Positions 1-7,775 are shown, numbered from the stretch's first letter. The stretch: 13,937 nt of DNA from Treponema sp. (GCA_016282455.1 JAEEKM010000015.1:1-13937); one strand, 5' to 3'. Made by a program: numbers and translations. Notes: a model not told the origin generated them from the sequence alone.

Positions 1-1791
1 ATTTGGGTATATTACTTTATTGCCGTCATCTTCACTTTCTCCGCCAATGGTGCCGCCTGTCATCTCAAAACTTCCGCTATATATTCCAACTCCGCCACCA
101 TAGGCAATAGCAGTATTCTGGCTGATGCTTCCTCCGTTCATTATAAATTTTGCAGACAGAGTTTCAGATTCTTCGCCATTACCATAAACCAGAACACCGG
201 CTCCATTTAAGCCTGCTTCAGTATTGGCAGAATCAGATATATTTTCTTTAATGGCTGCTCCCTCATTCATTGTAAGGGTAGCCTTGTCATAAACAAGAAT
301 ACCAGCGGCAGCCATTGCACTGTGGTTACCGGTAATCAGGGCTCCTTCTCCCAAAGTGACCTTGCTTTCTCCTTCTATGTAGATTCCACCACCACCAAAA
401 TCTGTGTTTGAGTACCCGCCTGTAATAGTCAGGTTTCTAACAGTAACATCCTTGCTTGTATTTATTGTAAGTGTTGTACCACAATTGTCTTCAGTAAACT
501 GACCATCCAGCTTGTCTGTGCTGCCATTCTTACCACACAGCGTAATACTCTTAGCCGCGATAGGAGTCGTAACATCCGTTTCATCGTCTATTGTGTCTTT
601 TATAACCTGACTGCCCGTCAGAGTTCCATCAATATAAATTGTATAATCAACAGAATCATCATTCCATCCGTTAATTTTCATCAGTGCAGTTTCTATGGAA
701 TTAAAGGCACCTGTCATGCCGTTGCAAAGGTTTCCGTCTCCATCAGCAGCAACTGTTACTGAATTGGTAAAGCCCGCATACAGGGTTTTGTTTCCTGTGC
801 TTCCTTCACTAATTTCTATAATTGGGTTTCCTTCAAAACCAGCATTATCAAACCAGCCTGCAAATGCATAGCCTGATTTTTTCATTGTAGGAAGGGCAAC
901 ACCATTTTTTCTTGAATACCTGTTGGTAAGAATGTCATCTGCACTTGCAAGACTTCCGCCATCTGTTTCATAGGTAATTGTATAAAGTTCATTAAGATCG
1001 AGTTCTATTAAGGCACTTGTGTTAATACCCGCTGTAACACGAACAATGTTTTCTACAGAGTTTAATGGATATTCTACACGTTCTTCTTCATTATCATAAA
1101 ACTCAAAAAGCAAACGGTATGAACCTGATGCAAGCTGTTCATCTTCATCTGCCGCACTGCGGGTGTATGTAACTGAATGTTTGTTTTCTCCAAGATTTAT
1201 AAAGTTACTTGAGTCAAAAGTTTGTGTATCTAAGTCTTCGATTCCTTCTTCGTTATAAAGAGTTGCTTTTACTTTATCTGCCTCTCCGGTAAACTCAACA
1301 GTAATGCTCATTCCGCCATAAGTAGTTTCCGGGCACATTATAATAGTTACAGTATTGACTGTTCCTTTTTCTATTTGTGCACTTGCTTCGCCACTAAAAG
1401 GAACTCCCTCTAAGTCTGCAGTAAGAACAAAAACCCAGACGCCTTCAGTCACAGGAATAGCCATTTTTGAAAGTTCTTCAATACTGTCTGCCTGGGCAAG
1501 TTCTACTTCCTCAGGTTCAGTAACAGGAGCATCATCTAATACAACAATTCTCGGAGTACCCTTGAGTTTAAGGGATGTAAGTTTTTCTACAAGACCATCG
1601 CTCTTTGGGCTAAGGGTTCTTTCCATGCCGGAAACTGCATTTACTTTTATATATGTTTTTCCGTCTGAAGAATTCTCAAGGCCGTCTTTTAAATTCATTC
1701 CGTTGGAACAGGAAGCAAAAGTAAGCAAGAGAGATGCTGTCAGTGCCACAATACCGCTAATTGTTTTTGTGCAAATATTATTCTTTTTCAT
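1..1791 (-). CDS. Surface lipoprotein with InlB-type repeat and beta-helix (3' end missing)
   Basis: The frame is open for 597 codons from ATG at 1791 to the window edge, so the C-terminus is missing. Seen: a lysine-rich start, a hydrophobic segment and a relaxed lipobox FASC with Cys28, giving a predicted outer-surface or periplasmic lipoprotein. Residues about 275-340 form a Listeria-Bacteroides/InlB B-type repeat, with YETDGGSL and GYAFAGWFDN followed by LYAGF where LYAKW is usual. From about 466 to the edge come four degenerate units (starting near 466, 495, 530 and 565) of the type GGGIYI-x-TL-GA-ITGN, typical of a right-handed parallel beta-helix. The SD AGGAGG lies 7 nt upstream and overlaps the stop of the preceding lipoprotein gene, so the two are probably translationally coupled. 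Role inferred: adhesion or binding of glycan or host material; no catalytic residues can be assigned. Confident as a lipoprotein, unsure of function. Confidence 0.88.
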   Translation of the reverse strand, partial: MKKNNICTKTISGIVALTASLLLTFASCSNGMNLKDGLENSSDGKTYIKVNAVSGMERTLSPKSDGLVEKLTSLKLKGTPRIVVLDDAPVTEPEEVELAQADSIEELSKMAIPVTEGVWVFVLTADLEGVPFSGEASAQIEKGTVNTVTIIMCPETTYGGMSITVEFTGEADKVKATLYNEEGIEDLDTQTFDSSNFINLGENKHSVTYTRSAADEDEQLASGSYRLLFEFYDNEEERVEYPLNSVENIVRVTAGINTSALIELDLNELYTITYETDGGSLASADDILTNRYSRKNGVALPTMKKSGYAFAGWFDNAGFEGNPIIEISEGSTGNKTLYAGFTNSVTVAADGDGNLCNGMTGAFNSIETALMKINGWNDDSVDYTIYIDGTLTGSQVIKDTIDDETDVTTPIAAKSITLCGKNGSTDKLDGQFTEDNCGTTLTINTSKDVTVRNLTITGGYSNTDFGGGGIYIEGESKVTLGEGALITGNHSAMAAAGILVYDKATLTMNEGAAIKENISDSANTEAGLNGAGVLVYGNGEESETLSAKFIMNGGSISQNTAIAYGGGVGIYSGSFEMTGGTIGGESEDDGNKVIYPN

Positions 1792-1798
1792 ATTACTG

Positions 1799-1804
1799 CC
1801 TCCT
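1799..1804 (-). promoter_or_regulatory. Shine-Dalgarno overlapping the upstream stop codon
   Basis: The minus strand reads AGGAGG 7 nt before the ATG at 1791. Its first bases are shared with the TAG stop (1805-1803) of the upstream lipoprotein gene. This fixes the start of the downstream gene and suggests that ribosomes finishing one gene re-initiate on the next. Confidence 0.75.
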
Positions 1805-2864
1805 ACTCTGTAACTGTAATCTGTGCATTCCATGAGTAATATTCATAGGTTGCAGCTGTTGCCTCTGTAGACTCTGTAATCAGTTTTTTTGCTATGAGGG
1901 AAATGTCGTAAACTCCAGGGTTTGATTTCATAACATACCATGTAAGTTTATTCTGATCTAAATCAGAAGTGGCAGACTGTTCAATTCCGTCTACTTTCCA
2001 TACGTAGCTTTCATAGCCTTCATCTGCCGTAAACAAATATGTAATTCCACCTTTACCATCATCCGCGTTTGTTATTGCATAGGTCACATTAATATCGCTT
2101 TCTTCAGCCACATCGATTACAACGTTAAAGCCAAGCACCGGTACTTCAGCCCACTTTGCATAAAGTGTGATTGCTTTACGGATTGAAGTTTCAAAGTCAA
2201 AGGCTTCTTCAGAAAGTGTTGCGCCATTGTCTTCAGAAGTAAACCAGCCTTCAAATACATAATCTGTGGCTCCGTCTGTACTTCTGGCTTTTACAGGCAC
2301 TTCTTCAGGTTCATCAAAAGAACTTCCGTTCTGCACTTCTGTAACGGGGGTAAAGCCTTCCGGCCAGGCACCGCCGTTCAGTTCATAAGTTATTGCATTC
2401 ATTACAGGCTGCAGGGTAAAAGCAAGTGTGTTTTCTCCGCCCTTTATGACAATTTCTTCTGAGCGTCCGTTAAAGAAAACTATTTTTTCTCCGGCTTCTT
2501 TCATATATAGTTCTGCTTCTGCATAAAGAGAGGTTCCCACGGGAATGTCATCAAAAAAAGCACTTCCTTCTCCGTCTATTAGGGGCACTTTACGGCTGTC
2601 TGTGTAACCGCCTTTAAGTGTTATGCCCAAAAACTCGCCGTCTTCATCTTCTGTTTCTTCTACGGTTTCTTCTCCGGCAGGTTCTGTAACAATTACGGAA
2701 TCAGGGTCTGTGTCTCTTGCCGCTGCATTTTTGTTAAGAGATACACCAGTAATTTGGAATGTGAGTTTACCTGTTCCCTCGCTGCCAGATGAACAGGACA
2801 TCAAGAAAAAAACTGCTCCAATAAGAGTGAGCATGAAAAGCGGAATTTTGTGTAGTAACTTCAT
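1803..2864 (-). CDS. Lipoprotein with a single InlB-type repeat
   Basis: A 353-aa protein. The start at 2864 is chosen over an in-frame upstream ATG at 2945 because GGGAGG lies 5 nt before it, the reading then begins with a proper signal peptide, and the likely -10 box (2895-2900) lies inside the longer version. Seen: MKLLHK, a hydrophobic core and lipobox LMSC with Cys24. An acidic, Glu/Asp/Thr-rich linker follows. A Listeria-Bacteroides/InlB B-type repeat starts at YELNGGAW and contains YVFEGWF and LYAKW. The C-terminal part has a pattern (F-N-V-V, GYESYVWKVDG) resembling small Ig/PKD-like beta domains seen in treponeme lipoproteins. It lies 11 nt upstream of the beta-helix lipoprotein and probably shares its mRNA. 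Function unknown; surface exposure and binding are inferred from repeat type only. Confidence 0.88.
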   Translation of the reverse strand: MKLLHKIPLFMLTLIGAVFFLMSCSSGSEGTGKLTFQITGVSLNKNAAARDTDPDSVIVTEPAGEETVEETEDEDGEFLGITLKGGYTDSRKVPLIDGEGSAFFDDIPVGTSLYAEAELYMKEAGEKIVFFNGRSEEIVIKGGENTLAFTLQPVMNAITYELNGGAWPEGFTPVTEVQNGSSFDEPEEVPVKARSTDGATDYVFEGWFTSEDNGATLSEEAFDFETSIRKAITLYAKWAEVPVLGFNVVIDVAEESDINVTYAITNADDGKGGITYLFTADEGYESYVWKVDGIEQSATSDLDQNKLTWYVMKSNPGVYDISLIAKKLITESTEATAATYEYYSWNAQITVTE

Positions 2865-2869
2865 TTTTT

Positions 2870-2875
2870 CCTCCC
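2870..2875 (-). promoter_or_regulatory. Shine-Dalgarno deciding the 2864 start
   Basis: The minus strand reads GGGAGG, 5 nt from the ATG at 2864. The upstream in-frame ATG at 2945 is not used in this call because it lies upstream of the likely promoter and would bury the signal peptide. Confidence 0.7.
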
Positions 2876-2894
2876 AAAACACTTTTTCATTGTA

Positions 2895-2924
2895 ATTATA
2901 AAACAATTTTTTAGTAAATGCTAC
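2895..2924 (-). promoter_or_regulatory. Promoter of the lipoprotein pair
   Basis: A perfect -10 hexamer TATAAT on the minus strand (2900-2895) lies 30 nt upstream of the ATG at 2864. The best -35 is weak (GTAGCA, 2924-2919, 18-bp spacer). It would let the lipoprotein pair be transcribed separately from the permease gene upstream. No U-tailed hairpin was seen between 2982 and the promoter, so read-through from glyA and the permease is possible. Confidence 0.5.
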
Positions 2925-2981
2925 ACCCAAGAGGACTTTTGGCAATAAGAAACTGCCGCATCTTTTATTAGTATTTTAGGG

Positions 2982-4028
2982 TTACTGTTTTTCACCAAAA
3001 TGGCGTTTTGTAAATAAAAGGGAAATAAAAAAAGGTGCTCCGATTAGGGAAGTAATTGTTCCCACAGGGATTTCTGAAGGCGGCATTATGATTCTGCACA
3101 GGGTGTCAGAAAAAAGCATGAGTACTGCCCCGCCTGCCATGCTCAGGGGAATTAGTTTTCTTGCCCTGCTTCCAAAAATACGGCGCATAATATGGGGGGC
3201 AACCAGACCAACAAAGCCAATTGTTCCTCCCGCACACACAGCCGCACTGCTTGCAAGGGCACCGCTCACTATGACCAGAAGTCTCAGTCTCTGCACGTTC
3301 ACGCCCAGAGACAGGGCCGAAACTTCCCCTCCGGCAAGTAAATCCAGTTCTCTGGCACAGTACATTAACATCACTACAGATACAATTGAAGGAAGAATAA
3401 TAAAACTTACCTCATTCCAGCCCCTTCCGCTAAAACTTCCCAGCATCCAGATGTACATGGTGTGAAGCTGAGTGTCATTGAGCGAGAGGATTATTGCAAT
3501 ACAGGCCGAATAGAGGGAACCCAAAGCAGTACCGCAGAGTAAAAGTGCAACTGTACTTCCGTTTTTTCTGCCTGCAATTCCAGTTACCAGAAGCCCTGCT
3601 GCCAGTGCACCTAAAAATGCCCCGCCATTCACAGGACTCAGCACTGCACCCAGAGTAGTTTCCCTAAAAGCCGCACTTGCAAAAGAAGAAGCAATTACTG
3701 CCCCCAGGGTAGCACCGGAAGAAACTCCCATTATGCCGGGTTCTGCAAGAGGATTTCTAAAGAACATCTGAAAAGCCGCTCCCGCACCCGCAAGCAGTGA
3801 ACCTGCCAGAAGTGCAAGAAGCATTCGGGGTAAACGGATTTGCGTGAATATCAGTCTTGAAAAACTGTCGGAATTAAATAAAAGGTCTTTAAAATGCAAA
3901 TGCCGGGCACCAAGCAGCAGTGAGCATGCAACGGCGACCAGCATCAGTAGTATGAGGATTAAAAAGGAGCCCTGCCTAAAAAGTTTTGTATTTTTTGTCA
4001 TTTCAGACTTCTTTTTAGACAGCCCCAT
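2982..4028 (-). CDS. FecCD/BtuC-family ABC transporter permease
   Basis: A 348-aa inner-membrane permease of the iron-siderophore/haem/cobalamin importer family, of usual length. Seen: a positively charged N-terminus, a first membrane helix at about 21-40, then family motifs RLPRMLLALLAG (65-76), FRNPLAEPGIMGVSSGA (90-106), WMLGSFSG (194-201), LGVNV (241-245), GTIGFVGLVAPHIMR (268-282; this is the loop that couples to the ATPase) and IPVGTITSLIGAPFF (320-334). About ten hydrophobic helices are visible. AAGGAAAG precedes the ATG at 4028, and the start is 15 nt after the glyA stop, so it is probably co-transcribed with glyA. Oddity: no substrate-binding protein or ATPase gene adjoins it; the following genes are unrelated lipoproteins. 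The substrate cannot be told from sequence. Family assignment is certain. Confidence 0.93.
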   Translation of the reverse strand: MGLSKKKSEMTKNTKLFRQGSFLILILLMLVAVACSLLLGARHLHFKDLLFNSDSFSRLIFTQIRLPRMLLALLAGSLLAGAGAAFQMFFRNPLAEPGIMGVSSGATLGAVIASSFASAAFRETTLGAVLSPVNGGAFLGALAAGLLVTGIAGRKNGSTVALLLCGTALGSLYSACIAIILSLNDTQLHTMYIWMLGSFSGRGWNEVSFIILPSIVSVVMLMYCARELDLLAGGEVSALSLGVNVQRLRLLVIVSGALASSAAVCAGGTIGFVGLVAPHIMRRIFGSRARKLIPLSMAGGAVLMLFSDTLCRIIMPPSEIPVGTITSLIGAPFFISLLFTKRHFGEKQ

Positions 4029-4043
4029 TTAACTTTCCTTTGC

Positions 4044-5543
4044 TTACTTGCAGAACTCTTTTTTAAGGAAGTCCAGGTCAAGTTCAGGGTAGAGCACGTG
4101 TGCAGAAAGCAGTGCCTTTACGCGTTTTGAAGCCTCGTCTTTTGCAGCGGGGTCAAGAACGATTTTTCCCTTTGCAGGTTTTCCTTCTTTTGTAAGTCCT
4201 GGTTTTGTGTTTTTAAGAACAAGGTCAATGATGTCGGCAACTTCTTTCATGTCCTTTTCGTTCATGCCAAGAGTTGTAAGACCCGGTGTTCCAATACGAA
4301 TACCGCTTGTCCACCATGCACCGTTCTTGTCATAGGGGAGAGCATTTGCATTGGCAGTAATTCCGCATTCATAAAGGGCAGCCTCTGCCTGTTTTCCTGT
4401 AAGACCGTAAACAGTTACGTCGCAGAGCATAAGGTGGTTGTCTGTTCCGCCGGTCTGGAGTGGAATACCGTGACTCTTGCATCCTTCTGCAAGTGCCTGT
4501 GCATTTTTTACCACCTGATGTGCCCAGTCGCGGTAAGCAGGAGTTGAAGCTTCCTTAAATGCAATTGCCTTTGCAGCCATAATGTGTCCGAGAGGTCCGC
4601 CAAGAACCATTGGGCAGCCCTTGTTTACGTAGTCTGCAAATTCTTTTTTACAGAGAATCATTGCACCGCGGGGTCCACGGAGTGTTTTGTGGGTTGTTGT
4701 TGTAACAATGTCAGCCCATTTAACAGGATCAAAGTCACCTTCAAAAACTTTTCCTGCAACAAGTCCGGCAAAGTGTGCCATATCTACCATGAGCACTGCT
4801 CCGCACTTGTCTGCAATTTCACGGAAGCGCTTAAAGTTAATCTTTCTCGGGTAAGCGGAGAAGCCTGTAAGAAGAATAAGTGGCTTTACTTCCATTGCCT
4901 GTTTTTCAATGGCATCATAGTCAAGAAGACCTGTTTCTTTATCTACACCATAAGGATGACTTTCAAACATTCTTGCAGAAACATTCATCTTGTAACCGTG
5001 GGTAAGGTGTCCGCCGCAGCTGTAATCAAGACCCATGAGTTTCTGGTTGCCAAACTTTTTTCTAAGGGCATCAAACTGTTCGGCAGTAAGGTCGTTAAGA
5101 GATTTTACACCAAGTTCTTCCAGGGTAGGTGTTTCTACTTTTGCAGAAAGAATTGCCCAGTAGGCAACAAGGTTTGTGTCTGCTCCAGAGTGGGGCTGAA
5201 CATAAGCATAGTCTGCACCAAAAAGTTTTTCTGCTTCGTGTGCGGCTACATTTTCCACAGCGTCAATGTTCACACATCCGCCGTAATAGCGGTGTTCCGG
5301 ATAACCTTCGGCATATTTGTCGGTAAGAAGGTTTCCCATTGCAGCCTGTACGTTAAGTGAACAATAGTTTTCACTTGCCACAAGTTTAAGGTGTGTGCGC
5401 TGATTTTCAAGCTCATTCACAATTGAAGAAGCAACATCAGGACCAACAGCGGCAACCTGCTGAAGGTTTGCAACATAGGCTGTCATGGCAACATTTGGTT
5501 TTCCGCCACAAGACTCAAGATAATTTTCCAGGGGTGTAGACAT
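4044..5543 (-). CDS. glyA: Serine hydroxymethyltransferase
   Basis: A 499-aa cytosolic PLP enzyme converting serine and tetrahydrofolate to glycine and methylene-tetrahydrofolate, the main source of one-carbon units. Seen: LVASENY (54-60), YAEGYPEHRYYGG (77-89), HSGADTN (118-124), CGGHLTHG (176-183), VDMAHFAGLVA (253-263), the PLP-lysine motif TTTTHKTLRGPRG with Lys286, and RIGTPGLTT (416-424). It is longer than the roughly 417-aa E. coli enzyme: about 30 extra residues lie at 136-168 before GLDYSCGGHL, there is an N-terminal extension, and a Lys/Ala-rich tail segment lies near 448-475. Long versions of this kind are known in spirochaetes and chlamydiae. CAGGAG lies just upstream of the ATG and a strong promoter at 5573-5601. 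It is the first gene of a probable two-gene unit with the ABC permease. Confidence 0.97.
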   Translation of the reverse strand: MSTPLENYLESCGGKPNVAMTAYVANLQQVAAVGPDVASSIVNELENQRTHLKLVASENYCSLNVQAAMGNLLTDKYAEGYPEHRYYGGCVNIDAVENVAAHEAEKLFGADYAYVQPHSGADTNLVAYWAILSAKVETPTLEELGVKSLNDLTAEQFDALRKKFGNQKLMGLDYSCGGHLTHGYKMNVSARMFESHPYGVDKETGLLDYDAIEKQAMEVKPLILLTGFSAYPRKINFKRFREIADKCGAVLMVDMAHFAGLVAGKVFEGDFDPVKWADIVTTTTHKTLRGPRGAMILCKKEFADYVNKGCPMVLGGPLGHIMAAKAIAFKEASTPAYRDWAHQVVKNAQALAEGCKSHGIPLQTGGTDNHLMLCDVTVYGLTGKQAEAALYECGITANANALPYDKNGAWWTSGIRIGTPGLTTLGMNEKDMKEVADIIDLVLKNTKPGLTKEGKPAKGKIVLDPAAKDEASKRVKALLSAHVLYPELDLDFLKKEFCK

Positions 5544-5572
5544 CTTTTTCTCCTGCTTTTTATTTTTTACTG

Positions 5573-5601
5573 ATTATAGAGAAAATGCTCTTTTCATTCA
5601 A
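5573..5601 (-). promoter_or_regulatory. glyA promoter
   Basis: On the minus strand, TTGAAT (5601-5596) and TATAAT (5578-5573) are separated by exactly 17 bp, and transcription should start near 5566. The 5' leader is then only about 20 nt, which leaves no room for a glycine or other riboswitch. Confidence 0.75.
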
Positions 5602-5603
5602 TA

Positions 5604-5632
5604 CTACCAATTTCCCGATTCCATGCTATAAT
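5604..5632 (+). promoter_or_regulatory. Promoter of the amino-acid permease
   Basis: A perfect TATAAT at 5627-5632 with a weak -35 (CTACCA, 5604-5609) at a 17-bp spacer. The predicted start near 5639 lies downstream of the first in-frame ATG (5585) and so supports the ATG at 5657. It is back to back with the glyA promoter; the two -35 boxes are 2 bp apart. Confidence 0.55.
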
Positions 5633-5656
5633 ATTTCTGATTTTACGGAGGAAGAA

Positions 5657-6826
5657 ATGGAAACTCAGGAACAGGAAATTAAAAGCGAATCCCGGCTGAC
5701 TTTTCTGGAGGCTACAAGCATAATTGTGGGTCATGGTGTGGGGGCAGGTATACTTGCCGTTCCCTACCTTGCATCCCGTGCACCCTGGTGGGATTTTTTC
5801 TGGATTCTTGCTCTGGCCTATTTTATAAACCTTATCCTTCACCTGATGATTGCAGAACTTTCCCTTAACAACGGCGGCGCTCAGTTTGTCAAGTGTTTTG
5901 AAAATGAACTTTTTACCGGCCGTTTCAAAAAAATTGCTACCTGGATTGTTTTCGGCTTTCTTGCCTTTAGTGTTTTGTGCAATGTGGCAAGTTTTATTAC
6001 CGGCTCTGCGGCAGTGTTTTCTTCCTGGTTTGGTTTACCTTCCTGGGCAGGCATGCTCCTTTACTATGTGATTGCAGGACTTGTCGTTTTCTTTGGCATG
6101 AAAATCGTGGGCATTTGCGAAAAATACTCAGTTATTGCCATGGTTGTGGTCATCGGCATTCTTTTTACAGCAACCCTCCGTTCCCAGATGAGTCCCCTTC
6201 CCTCTACCCTTTATGCAAATACCAACCTTATGGCCCTTTACAGTACAGTTGCATTTTCCCTTTCTGCAGTGATGAGTGTTCCTCAGGTTGTAAAGGGAGT
6301 TAATGGTGACAGAAAAAAGATTATTGGTGCTATTGCGGCGGGTACAGGAATCAATACCTTCCTTATAATCGTGGTGACTTTTATGACTCTTCTTGGCGCT
6401 GGTACTGCCATTACAAAAAACGGTGCCCTTGTAGACCTTAGTGCTCATCTTGGCGGCTGGGTAAGTATTGTGGGTTATGTTTTCTCCCTTCTGGCCCTGT
6501 CAACTTCTTTCTGGGCTAACACCCTTAACATGCGGGACATTATTTCTGAACAGACTAAGTGGAACCTTAAACTCTGCTGGCTTCTTGCAACCCTTCCCTG
6601 TCTTCTTCTGGCTCTGTTTGGAATGGCAAGTTTTGTTGGTTTTGCCCGTCTTGCAGGTGTCATTCAGGTTTTAACAGGAATCGGAATCATCATTGCCTAC
6701 AGTCGTTCCCGCAGGCGCACTGGACTCAGCCCCATTTGCGGACGTTTTGGAACCTTACCCTTCCAGATTATGGTGATTTTAGGTTCCATTGCGGCAACTG
6801 TGGGTTCAGTTCTTGCAGTAAAATAA
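5657..6826 (+). CDS. Amino-acid permease, aromatic amino acid (HAAAP/Mtr-TyrP) type
   Basis: A 389-aa integral membrane protein with about eleven hydrophobic segments. The N-terminal motif GHGVGAGILAVPYLAS (25-40), with a glycine-rich unwound helix ending in VPYLAS, matches the GAGMLALP signature of the tryptophan/tyrosine permease branch of the APC superfamily. A soluble Glu-rich N-terminus of about 14 residues precedes helix 1. The start is set by GGAGG 5 nt upstream; an in-frame ATG at 5585 lies upstream of the -10 box. Expected role: proton- or sodium-coupled uptake of an amino acid, perhaps tryptophan or tyrosine; the substrate is inferred from the family only. It is followed 19 nt later by an alkaline-phosphatase-like gene in the same direction, so an operon is likely. 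Confidence 0.85.
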   Translation: METQEQEIKSESRLTFLEATSIIVGHGVGAGILAVPYLASRAPWWDFFWILALAYFINLILHLMIAELSLNNGGAQFVKCFENELFTGRFKKIATWIVFGFLAFSVLCNVASFITGSAAVFSSWFGLPSWAGMLLYYVIAGLVVFFGMKIVGICEKYSVIAMVVVIGILFTATLRSQMSPLPSTLYANTNLMALYSTVAFSLSAVMSVPQVVKGVNGDRKKIIGAIAAGTGINTFLIIVVTFMTLLGAGTAITKNGALVDLSAHLGGWVSIVGYVFSLLALSTSFWANTLNMRDIISEQTKWNLKLCWLLATLPCLLLALFGMASFVGFARLAGVIQVLTGIGIIIAYSRSRRRTGLSPICGRFGTLPFQIMVILGSIAATVGSVLAVK

Positions 6827-6845
6827 TTATTTTATAGGTACAGAT

Positions 6846-7667
6846 ATGGTTACAGATTTAGCTTTAACACAGTTTAACGACATTTGCATTAACCGGGTGG
6901 CTTCTACAATCCTTTCCCTTCTGGATCTTCCCAAAGGTGACAGAATGGCTGACCCTATTGAAAAGGTTTTAAACACTGCCAGTGACAAATTTTCAGGAGA
7001 AAAATGCGACCGGGTTTTTATGTACAATCCTGATGCCATCGCTTACTGGATTTACCATAAGTACCAGTCAAAGTTTTTTACGGGTACAGATAGTGAATCT
7101 GACCTCATTCTTCCCATGCTTTCTGTTTTTCCTCCGGTAACCCCTGCCTGTTTTGGTTCCATGTATTCAGGTCTTCTCCCTCCGGAACACGGCATTCAAA
7201 GCTACACTAAACCGGTTTTAAAATGCCAGACTCTTTTTGACAGGCTCATTGAAGAAGGTAAAAAAGTTGCAATCGTTTCTACCAGCGGAGATTCCATCAG
7301 CCTTATTTTTCTTGAACGCAAGATGGACTATTTCATTTATAAAACTGTTGGCGAATGTAACCGTAAGGCAGAAGAATTAGTTAAGGAAGACAAGTATGAT
7401 GTTATCATTTTATACAACACAAACTATGACTACTGGATGCACCGTTCCTCTCCCACAGGACTTCCTGCCCTTCGTGCACTAAAAGCAAACATAACAGAGT
7501 ATCTGGCTTTAAAGGAAATAATAACTAACGAATGGAAGTTTAAGCACAAAACCGCCCTTGCTTTTGCCCCAGACCACGGCTGCCACAGATGGCTTGGTCT
7601 TCTTGGAAACCACGGAATTAACGAACCCTGTGACATGAATACCGTTCATTTCTGGACATTTATTTAA
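6846..7667 (+). CDS. Alkaline-phosphatase-superfamily protein, unknown substrate
   Basis: A 273-aa predicted cytosolic protein (no signal peptide) of the type I phosphodiesterase/nucleotide pyrophosphatase fold. Seen: Asp63 in MYNPDAIAYW where the first metal ligand is expected; SVFPPVTPACFGSMYSG (93-109) with Thr99 at the usual nucleophile site, followed by LPPEHGI; NYDYWMHR (193-200) giving the family D-x-x-x-H pair (Asp195, His199); APDHGCHR (241-248) with Asp243 and His244; and GNHGINEPCDMN (254-265) with His256. The metal-site pattern therefore looks intact, although the protein is much shorter than secreted family members (often 400 aa or more). I recognise similar short proteins from gut Firmicutes; their substrate is not known to me. 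The SD is weak (AGG about 10 nt upstream), in line with translation coupled to the permease. Possible hydrolase or phosphodi- or monoesterase; function open. Confidence 0.8.
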   Translation: MVTDLALTQFNDICINRVASTILSLLDLPKGDRMADPIEKVLNTASDKFSGEKCDRVFMYNPDAIAYWIYHKYQSKFFTGTDSESDLILPMLSVFPPVTPACFGSMYSGLLPPEHGIQSYTKPVLKCQTLFDRLIEEGKKVAIVSTSGDSISLIFLERKMDYFIYKTVGECNRKAEELVKEDKYDVIILYNTNYDYWMHRSSPTGLPALRALKANITEYLALKEIITNEWKFKHKTALAFAPDHGCHRWLGLLGNHGINEPCDMNTVHFWTFI

Positions 7668-7669
7668 AT

Positions 7670-7707
7670 AAAAAAAACGACTGTCAGTTATAAAACTAAC
7701 AGTCGTT
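7670..7707 (-). terminator. Intrinsic terminator of the S1-domain gene
   Basis: A hairpin has outer arms AACGACTGT (7676-7684) and ACAGTCGTT (7699-7707), one C/A mismatch, inner arms AGTT/AACT and a 4-nt loop ATAA. On the minus strand it runs into a T-run (7677-7670), the classic rho-independent form. On the plus strand no T-tract follows (CGTCTGCC), so it should mainly end leftward transcripts from the S1 gene, leaving a 3' UTR of about 165 nt. It may still slow the converging plus-strand mRNA. Confidence 0.82.
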
Positions 7708-7736
7708 CGTCTGCCCTGTCCCAAAAGTACTAATTG

Positions 7737-7763
7737 TGGTGGTTGAGGTTCTCGAAACCACCA
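7737..7763 (+). repeat. REP-like hairpin 1 of an inverted pair
   Basis: An 8-bp stem TGGTGGTT/AACCACCA encloses GAGGTTCTCGA, in which GAG can pair with CTC, leaving a GTT loop and a GA bulge. The core TTGAGGTTCTCGAAA also occurs, with one base changed, in the opposite orientation in hairpin 2. It lies in the 3' UTR of the S1-domain gene. Confidence 0.65.
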
Positions 7764-7775
7764 TATTTTGTGCAC

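Noticed and set aside
1355..1813. A 152-codon plus-strand open frame opposite the beta-helix lipoprotein
   Set aside because: The minus frame here encodes a signal peptide and continues with recognisable repeats to the window edge; the plus frame is Ser/Thr/Pro-rich without motifs.
2865..2945. Upstream ATG at 2945 for the smaller lipoprotein
   Set aside because: It would put 27 residues before the signal peptide and lies upstream of the likely -10; the 2864 start has a strong SD.
4029..4043. Cobalamin riboswitch before the FecCD permease
   Set aside because: Only 15 nt separate it from glyA.
4584..5360. A 258-codon open frame on the plus strand, opposite glyA
   Set aside because: It is fully antisense to a certain glyA gene, is rich in Cys, Phe and Lys, shows no known motif and has no SD; it is an effect of glyA codon usage.
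5544..5572. Glycine riboswitch before glyA
   Set aside because: The well-placed promoter leaves a leader of only about 20 nt.
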